Assembly: GCF_000372725.1 (NCBI RefSeq)
Contig: NW_005198768.1
Span: forward strand, 28,879-63,650
DNA: 34,772 nt
Source: Emiliania huxleyi CCMP1516
Lineage: Eukaryota > Haptophyta > Isochrysidales > Noelaerhabdaceae
Reading direction: 5' to 3'
The translations under genes were made by a program, and so were the position numbers. Within the stretch, counting starts at the first letter, position 1; each line of letters starts with the position of its first letter. Below, piece after piece: positions 28,628 to 34,772 of the stretch. Below the pieces are notes generated by a model. The model was not told the DNA's origin, did not search any database, and was given only the letters and a program-made list of their open reading frames with translations.

Positions 28628-29885
28628 ACGTCATCGGGAAAAATAAAAAAATCGATGAATTACTTTTTCAGGGTCTTCTCTTCCGCGCCATGAGGACCGC
28701 CTCTTCGACCACACTTGCGTAGAGGCGGAAGAATGACCGGAAAGAGTACCCCTCGACCGAGCCGTTCTTTTTACTGCCATATAAGCATAAAAAGAAAAAA
28801 CACCATGGCGAAAATCGTTTAACAAACAGCGACGACCAGCAGCAACGCGATTTACAGCAGCGTCCTGCCGAGTGTGTGTAGCACCGACGCAGACGCACCC
28901 CAGGCACTACACTACGACGGCTAGGCAGACCTCACCAGTCCGATAAGGATCAACTGGAAGGTTGAACCTCGAGCTTAGACAGAACGGGCGCGACAGACTC
29001 CAGGGGAGATCGCGCTCTACTCGGGGCACCAAGGAGGAAAACCGAAACCGTTTGGGTGCCCCACAAAAACCCAAACGCTACAACCTAAAAGTCACACCTC
29101 CCCCCCACGTCCCCCCCCCCTTGGGGACGTAGCGCACGCCCTTACTCGGAGAGAGTGGGGGGGGAGGGGGGGTGGGGGAATAGGAGGAGCCGTCGAGCTC
29201 GGAGTAAGGTCCACAGTAGAGAGACAGGCATTTAAGGCGTAACTTCACCCTCGCTCACCTTGAGTATATCTAGGCGCCCTGGTGCAGTCGGTCTTCGGAT
29301 CAGCGGCCAGCTTCCCATCTAGGGCAGGGAACCCCCAGCGACGCTAGTGTGGCCTACGGTAGCCTCAGCTTGTACGCGATCCCGGGGCAGGGGGGTGTGG
29401 ACTCTAGAGCTCCAAGAAAGGATAGGGAGAGGAAGGGAGATTGGTGTGCCGGTTTTTCGCGTTAGCAATTTTTTTTTCAAGCAGAGAAGCCGGGAGGGAG
29501 AGAGCGACGCGGCGAGCGCAGGCGGCGAGCGTGCACGTCGCCTGTGCGGCGTCTTGTTCACTCCCCTTTTGAGCTACCTTTGTGCCCCCTTAGGGGCACC
29601 CCTCCTGCGCTGCGCGTATGGTCCTATGGTCACCCCTCCCTTCCGCCCTGTTGCGTTTTGGATGCCCCCCCGCTCCGAGAAAGCATGTCTCGCAGCTGCG
29701 AGAAAAGACCCAATCGGCGGGGCCACCCGCTACCAGCTATCAACCGAGTCACGTCACACCGCTCCTGCCAGCCTTCTTAGTATAAAACTAATATAAGAAA
29801 TGCGACAGTGCCAGAAGTGTATGATGTATAGCGTCTCCTCGGACGGAGACCCGTCGCGCTGGGAGGGACACTATCTTGGAGCGCT
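28205..29885. other. Intergenic 1.7 kb between Kelch paralogues
   Basis: No well-supported gene. Contents: a (TGC)9 microsatellite at 28597-28623; an A/T-rich patch around it; a coding-like minus-strand tail at about 28770-28668 (SFRSFFRLYASVVEEAVLMA, ending in TGA) that could be the last exon of a lost gene; two overlapping inverted repeats at 29023-29077; C and G homopolymers at 29100-29180; and part of the Kelch 3' UTR near 29850. No tRNA or snRNA was recognised. Confidence 0.4.
28597..28623. repeat. (TGC)9 microsatellite
   Basis: Nine perfect TGC triplets in non-coding DNA, immediately next to an A/T-rich stretch. Not part of any supported ORF. Confidence 0.95.
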
Positions 29886-31031
29886 CTACATCAAGACTGC
29901 GAAAGAAGCGCCTCGCGCCGTCGCCATCGGCGCCACCGCCTCCCACCCATTCTCGGCCGGGTCGTACCGCTCCACCGAGCTGAGGTAGCCGTTGTTGAAG
30001 CCTTCCGCAGCATACAGCTTGCCGTCGAGCACCGCCACGACGTGAGCAAGCCGCGCCGCCGCCATCGGTGCCACCTCCTCCCACCCGTTCGTAGCCAGGT
30101 CATACCGCTCGACTGAGCTGTGGGCGCCGTTGTATCCGCCGTTGTACCCGCCCACAGCGTACAGCTTGCCGTCCAGCACTGCCACGGCGTGACGACTCCG
30201 ATCCGTCGCCATCGGCGCCACCGCCTCCCATGCGTTCGTCGCCGGGTCGTACCTCTCCACCGAGGCGAGGTAGCCACCGTTGTACCCGCCGATAGCATAG
30301 AGTTTGCCGTCGAGAGCCGCCATGGCGTGATGAATCCGCGCCGACGGCAGCGGCGCCACCGCCTCCCACGCGTTCGTCGCCAGATCGTACCGCTCCACGG
30401 AGCTGAGGAAGTCGTCGTCGTACCCGCCCACGGCGTACAGCTTGCCGTCGAGCACCGCCATTTTGTGAGCCTTGCGTGGCGTCGCCAGCGGCGCCACCGC
30501 CTCCCATGTGTTCGTAGCCAGGTCGTACCGCTCCACCGAGTTGGAAGTTGCTTCGTCAGCCCCAGTCTCGCCGCCCACCGCGTACAGCTTGCCATCGAGC
30601 ACCGCCTTTCCGACAAACCTTCGTGCCGTTGGCATCGGCGCCACAGCCTCCTCCTCCCACTCATTCGTTGACGGGTCGTACCGCTCCAGCGAGTTGACAG
30701 TCCCACCCTCGCTGTCGTGGCCGCCGAACACGAGCATGCGCGGCCTCTCGCGCTTCTTCAGCGTCTCCTTCCAGCCGCGGCGCCACGCGCGGCACGTCCC
30801 CTTGACGGCGTGCGCCGAGATCGGCAGCTGGGCGAGGATGTGCGGGGCGAGGTCCGGCGAGAGGAGGACCTCGGAGAGCACCCACTCGGGCTGCTCCACG
30901 AGCCGAGCGGCGTGCTCCTCCGCCACGCGCAGCGCGGCGGCGCTCCAGAGGGGCGCCTGCTCGTCGATGAAGGCGACGAGCTGCTCTGGCGAGAGGCCAG
31001 ACAGGCGGGCACCGATGCGGTGGGAGGCCAT
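29886..31031 (-). CDS. F-box-like/Kelch-repeat protein, paralogue 2, 381 aa
   Basis: It has the same architecture as the gene at 27053-28204: MASHRIGARLSGLSPEQL, an F-box-like segment (LSEVLLSPDLAPHILAQLPI to CRAWRRGW) and six Kelch blades ending in the same ASFAVLM C-terminus. The frame is open further upstream to 31262, inside the neighbouring hydrolase exon, but homology with paralogue 1 fixes the start at 31031. Differences cluster in the variable loops between the double-Gly strands (e.g. GGETGADEATSNSV against GGQDDEDDLATSNLV; an inserted GGYNGGYNG in blade 5), which are the loops that contact substrates in Kelch propellers. The last blade has AAEG instead of AVGG. Only about 200 bp separate its ATG from the stop of hydrolase copy 2 on the same strand. 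Confidence 0.88.
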   Translation of the reverse strand: MASHRIGARLSGLSPEQLVAFIDEQAPLWSAAALRVAEEHAARLVEQPEWVLSEVLLSPDLAPHILAQLPISAHAVKGTCRAWRRGWKETLKKRERPRMLVFGGHDSEGGTVNSLERYDPSTNEWEEEAVAPMPTARRFVGKAVLDGKLYAVGGETGADEATSNSVERYDLATNTWEAVAPLATPRKAHKMAVLDGKLYAVGGYDDDFLSSVERYDLATNAWEAVAPLPSARIHHAMAALDGKLYAIGGYNGGYLASVERYDPATNAWEAVAPMATDRSRHAVAVLDGKLYAVGGYNGGYNGAHSSVERYDLATNGWEEVAPMAAARLAHVVAVLDGKLYAAEGFNNGYLSSVERYDPAENGWEAVAPMATARGASFAVLM

Positions 31032-31231
31032 CGGGCGGCGCGAAGAAAAGAAACAAATTGATGTGCGCAAGGGCTGTACATATCGGCAGGAGAGCCCCAC
31101 CTGTCCCCCTGATCGTCCTTCCAAAATCTTGCTCGTGCAGGTGGGGACCCTGTCCTCGTCCCATCCCTCGTTTGGTGTGTCTGTTTTCTTTCTTTCTTTT
31201 ACTATCGGCAAGCGCAACCTCCTAGCGCGCT

Positions 31232-33442
31232 TCAAGAGAAGCAAGGCCTCAGCTTGTCCCACTCCGCGTCGACGATCCAGGCCATCATGTCGGCGAGCAG
31301 ATTTGTCTGCAGCGGCGTGAACTCCATCAGGCCCTTGTTCTGCCCAAGCGTCGCAAAGGTGGGAAAGTTACCCGGCGTGTTGACGCTGTCCACCTCGCCG
31401 TTGAGCACGGCCTCGAGGGTCGCCGGCGGCACCTTCTGCAGCCACTGGCGAGGCGCTTGGTTCCAAATGACGGTGTAGTTGCACGTGTACGGCACGACCC
31501 CGTGGAAGGTGTTGGCGTGCACCTGGCCGGCGAGGTGGTGCGTGGGTGAGTAGAAGCGACAGCGGTGGACGGGAGAGGGAGGAGGAGAGTGTTGCATGGG
31601 GTCGGAGCGCAAACGGGAGATATTGGGGAGTGAGGTAGGGATGTCGGCGAGCGCACCTCCACGTTCTCGAGCCGCGCGACGAGCGGGGCGCCGGACGCCA
31701 GCGCCGCCTCGAACTTCTCGCACAGCTCGTGGTAGCGCTCAATCGCAAAGACCCGGTTGGTCTGGTAGTTGAATCCGGGGTACGTGTAGTTCCACGAGCC
31801 GTCGGCGGCGATGAGAGGGACGCCGAACAAGCTCGACAGGTCCGGCGAGAGCGCCGCCGCGTCGTACTCGTTCTGCGTCATCTTGCTCGGTGGCGGCCGC
31901 TTCTGCTTCGTGTTGTCTTCGTGCTCCTATCGGACGAGTTGGCGTGTGAGGGTCGAGCCCTCCAGCGACGAGGGCGCCGGCGCGGCGAGGTGGGTTGGCG
32001 AGGCGAAGTGGCGGTGTGAGGAGCGCGGTTGGCTATCCTCGTTGCTGCACTTGGAGCAGAAGGGGGTGCCGGAGCTCATCAGGACGAGAACCTCCTTGCA
32101 CTGGCGCCGCAGCAGCGTGAGCGAGGCCGTGTTGTCGAGGTTTCCGCCGTCACCGAGCTTGAGCGTGTTCCACACGCCAACCTGGCGGGCCGCGGATCGG
32201 GGCATCAGGTTGAGAAGAAGGGGTGCACGCCGTGTGGGCGGCAAGCACGTTGGTCTCAAAGCGCGCGGTGGGCAAAAGGGCCTCGAGGACAGCGTTCTCG
32301 ATCCTCCCCTTGGGCGAGATTCGCTTCGAGCTGAGGTATGCAGCTTCCATCATGCTGCCCGCGCCGATGTAAAACTCCAGCGAGTTAGCCTTGCCAAAAC
32401 CCTGGCTCCATTCGGACGGAGGCACACCTGGCACGTGGCCAATGTCGAGAGTCTCGCTCATGCAAGCCAAGCCGCTGACCTCGGCCGGGGGGCCCGAGTA
32501 GCCGGTCGCCACCTCGCTCGGCGACACCACGTACTGCACGGGAGCGCAATTATCGTGCTTCGCGCGCGCCTCCTCGGGTGACGGGCCGTCTATCGTGGCG
32601 GCTGCCACGTCGGCGGCGTTGATGTTCCTGACAAAGTCCTTGGCGAGGCTCATCCCAATGCACCCAGGCAGGGTGCACGCGGGAATTGGGCCCAACTGCG
32701 CCACCGATGGGCCGTACATTGTGATGCCAATCAGCGGGGTCGAGGCGCAGTACTTGGCCGGAAAGAGGTAGTCGTCCCGGCGGCCGCCTTTGGCGTCCAC
32801 CTCGGCAGCCGAAGCGGCAAACAGCTTTCCCTGCGGCACGCCAAAGGGCGCGAGGTAGACCCGCCAGACGTTGCGGATCCACGAGATCGCGCCGAAGGGT
32901 TGTAGCGCGAGGGAGGATGCGATGCACGACAAGGGAAAGGAGAGCAGGATCGAGCAGTACGTCATGGGCTTGGTGGACACCGGTTGGCCCATGCTGCGGG
33001 GCTCAACTGTGCTGCAGGCCTCAACGGTGAGCTCCGACGGTGAAAGCGCAGCGCGGCCCACGTCGAGCAGCACATCGCGAGGCACCGTCTGGTTGAAGGA
33101 GTACGTGGCCGTGGCCCAGCCGCCGCCGCTCGCGCCCGACATCCACTGCTTTCCCGGTGGGTTGTCCAGCGCTCCCTTGACCGCGAGACCGCGCAGCACC
33201 CCAAAGGAGCACGTGTAGGCACGGTTGCCGCCACCGCTGAGTGCGATGCCCGTTCCTCCCGTGTCTGGTCCACGCTGCGCCGCTGCCGCCGCCGCAGCGG
33301 CCTCCGCACGGCGAGTGGCCAGGAAATTGTGCGACGGCTTGGGGTGCGTCGGCAGCTTGGTCCCCCTGCCGCCGTCCGTCCTCCTATCCCTCCACCAAGT
33401 TATCCCTCCTCCCTTTGCGACGGCTTGGGGTGGCGGCGGCAT
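31232..33442 (-). CDS. Patatin/cPLA2-like lipid hydrolase, copy 2, four exons, 614 aa
   Basis: Exons 33442-32249, 32181-32051, 31885-31657 and 31522-31232 (1845 nt). It keeps the oxyanion loop ALSGGGNRAYT, the nucleophile elbow MSGASGGGW and the Asp motif GDGGNLDN of copy 1, so it should be active on the same substrates. It differs by an extra intron (32182-32248) between ETN and VGVWNTL and a 15-codon insertion just after the MPPPP start. The insertion includes bases resembling the downstream segment that codes HPKPSHN. An in-frame ATG 33 bp upstream (33475) could add 11 residues; I prefer 33442 because it is the start shared with copy 1. Without removal of the extra intron the frame ends early, so splicing of that intron decides whether this copy works. 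Confidence 0.8.
32182..32248 (-). other. Copy-specific 67-bp intron
   Basis: Minus-strand donor ACCAAC/GTGCTTGCC and acceptor GGCCCGCCAG/GTTGGCGTG, GT-AG, phase 0. In copy 1 the same position is uninterrupted ACCAACGTGGGCGTG. Length 67 is not a multiple of three. The body is not a minisatellite. Confidence 0.85.
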
Positions 33443-33470
33443 ACACGTATGTGTCAAGGAGCGATCGACC

Positions 33471-34125
33471 GCCATCAGGACATGGGTGTCACGCGGGACA
33501 AGGGTGTCGCCATCAGGACTTGCCTAAGAGGGCGGACATTCTCGCGGCCATGTGAGTGCCTCTTAGGCAAGTCGGAGGGGCCCGGCGCGCTCGCAGCCTT
33601 GGCTCCTTGGCCTTGCGCGGCGTCGCCGGAGGCATGGCAAATTGATGGATGCCGCCGAGCCGATCTGTCTGAGCACTGAGGTCATTGCTTAAGGGTTTCG
33701 GCGTATAGCTGTATAAGCAGCGCGGTGCGGCGGTGGATACCTGGATTTTCTTTTTTTGTGTATCATATCTGTGTTAGTGCCAGTGCGCGCCACGGCCCGA
33801 GTCCCGTGCGGTGTCGGCGTTTTTTTGAGAGCCGGACTCGGAGGTGTCTCTCGGGAGCTGTCGGGAGACCTTTTTTTTAGGTCGTGGACGCGAGATATGG
33901 AGCTAGAGCATCTAGCAACAAGGGCGCATCGCCGTGGGCGGCTATTGCGTATTTTATGGCTATTGAGGACATGACTCATGAGGAGCCACACGCCCGACCG
34001 CTGCGGCATAAACGCGCCGCGCTTGCGGCGCGGAAAGGCGCCACACGAGCCTCTCGCCGACGCGCACCGCGGCGCAAGACGGCCGCGGCGCCCCGCGGTG
34101 CCCAGCGGGGACGGGCGTGCCTCGC
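33471..34125. other. Intergenic; inverted and direct repeats
   Basis: No gene seen. A perfect 15-bp inverted repeat (GACTTGCCTAAGAGG at 33517-33531, CCTCTTAGGCAAGTC at 33559-33573) has a 27-nt loop. CGCCATCAGGAC occurs twice just before and at the left arm. A dispersed 22-bp motif (33771-33792) matches 24035-24056. The right part serves as 3' flank of the prolyl-tRNA synthetase gene. Confidence 0.5.
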
Positions 34126-34772
34126 TCAGTACGAACGCCCCCACAGCGTCCAGCAGACGGCGGGCTTGCCCGAGATGAAGCACGGCGTGCCGTCGGGCAG
34201 CGGCGGCGCCTCGTACGGGATGCAGAGCGTCTTGACGGCGAGCGAGATGGCAGCGCGGTCGTCCTCCGCCTCCTCGCCCGCCGCCGCGAGCGCCTCCTCC
34301 TTGGAGCGCTTCTTGACGAGCTCCTCAAACTCCTATTCCGCAGCCGGGCAAGCCATCATCTCGCCAGCCCCGGGGCCGAGGCGGGGCGCCGACCCCGGCG
34401 GCCTTCTCGTTGCAGTAGGGGGTGAGGACGAGGTTGCCGGCGCCAATCTTCGCCATGAAATCCTCCCACGTCAGCGCCTGCGCCACGTAGCTGTCGCGCG
34501 TCTGCCGCGCGCGCGCAAGCATCTCGTGCTGCCTACGAGCGCCGCACGCTCGGCGGCGTGAGGCGTCCACATTTGCACACAAGCCGCCCCGGGGGAGGCG
34601 TGCGAGCGGCGCGCATTTGCACGAGCAGCAGCGCCGCCTTCTGCGGCAGGATGGACAGCGGCACGTCCTCCTTGTCGTTTGTGTCGCGCCGCACTACCCG
34701 GATCTGCTGCTTGGCCATGTCCTTCGGGCCGAGCTCGAGCCGCAGCGGGACGCCCTTGAGCTCCTGCGGCGG
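34126..34772 (-). CDS. Prolyl-tRNA synthetase, eukaryotic/archaeal type, C-terminal exons (partial)
   Basis: The window holds the last three exons (34772-34621, 34532-34403, 34332-34126) of a gene whose 5' part lies beyond the right edge. The translation starts in the anticodon-binding domain: PQELKGVPLRLELGPKDMAK and IRVVRRDTNDKEDVPLS. It passes through QTRDSYVAQALTWEDFMAKI and NLVLTPYCNEKEFEELVKKR. It ends with the family-defining zinc-binding C-terminal domain, SLAVKTLCIPYEAPPLPDGT then ISGKPAVCWTLWGRSY-stop. The terminal GRSY is typical of eukaryotic ProRS and of the ProRS part of EPRS. The enzyme charges tRNA-Pro in the cytosol (organelle targeting cannot be judged without the N-terminus). 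Both introns, 34533-34620 and 34333-34402, use GC donors, and the conserved protein fixes both joins. Confidence 0.93.
34333..34402 (-). other. ProRS intron, GC-AG
   Basis: 70 nt, donor GAGAAG/GCCGCC, acceptor GGAATAG/GAGTTT, phase 0; joining gives TPYCNEKEFEELVKKRSKEE. Confidence 0.85.
34533..34620 (-). other. ProRS intron, GC-AG
   Basis: 88 nt, donor CTCGT/GCAAAT, acceptor CTCGTAG/GCAGCA, phase 2; joining gives LLLVQHEMLARARQTRDSYV. Confidence 0.85.

Larger units (their letters stand above)
31200..33470. repeat. Segmental duplication, copy 2 (partner 24101-26260)
   Basis: Direct copy of the hydrolase-gene segment. It is about 110 bp longer because of the 67-bp intron at 32182-32248 and a 45-bp in-frame insertion near the start codon. 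Confidence 0.93.

Noticed and set aside
28930..29350. Possible snRNA or 5S rRNA gene in the structured spacer
   Set aside because: None of the conserved U1, U2, U5, U6 or 5S sequence blocks were found on either strand.
29886..31262. 77-residue N-terminal extension of Kelch paralogue 2
   Set aside because: The extension overlaps the final exon of the upstream hydrolase in another frame and is absent from paralogue 1; the conserved start is at 31031.
1..34772. CRISPR array or prokaryotic origin for the tandem repeats
   Set aside because: The arrays have 11-12-bp units without unique spacers, and the genes contain spliceosomal introns.

Overview
This is nuclear DNA of a very GC-rich unicellular eukaryote, most likely a haptophyte alga (Emiliania/Gephyrocapsa or a Prymnesium/Chrysochromulina relative). 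That call is inference. It rests on extreme GC and GC3, short introns (about 63-193 bp), a high share of GC-AG introns that can be proved by reading-frame and homology joins, and tandem repeats inside introns. I see no bacterial operon structure, rRNA, tRNA or CRISPR.

Layout. 1-2.7 kb: the 3' end of an unknown gene, a small bZIP transcription factor (minus) and an ankyrin-repeat protein (plus). 3.2-6.06 kb: an intronless 954-residue ORF whose spaced acidic residues, Cys/His segment and basic Arg/Gly tract suggest an undescribed transposase-like family. 6.1-10.5 kb: a graveyard of broken coding segments (chromodomain, BTB/BACK, three unrecognised), several broken by tiny tandem duplications or dinucleotide slippage. 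10.5-18.9 kb: a complete nine-exon gene for a neurobeachin-type protein (ConA-like, PH-BEACH, BEACH and WD40 regions, 2566 aa by my joins). 19.3-21.5 kb: an alveolin/epiplastin-like membrane-skeleton protein (minus). 22.7-23.6 kb: a secreted/type I membrane protein with a Pro4-Ser stalk (minus). 24.1-33.5 kb: two copies of a patatin/cPLA2-like hydrolase gene enclosing two F-box/Kelch paralogues, all on the minus strand. 34.1 kb to the end: the C-terminal exons of cytosolic prolyl-tRNA synthetase (minus).

The most striking signal is in the neurobeachin gene. Five of its eight introns consist of an 11-bp pyrimidine-rich minisatellite placed between two near-identical copies (18-28 bp) of the same exon sequence. 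Splicing removes exactly one exon copy plus the minisatellite, so the protein is unaffected. Other 11-bp-period minisatellites lie at two further loci. A 67-bp intron is present in one of the two nearly identical hydrolase genes and absent from the other. Together these point to a genome with active intron gain through local duplication.

The genes do not form a pathway; they are ordinary dispersed eukaryotic loci (transcription, membrane trafficking, cortex skeleton, lipid hydrolysis, ubiquitin-adaptor-like proteins, translation). Exon joins were worked out by eye from frame and family motifs, without transcripts.
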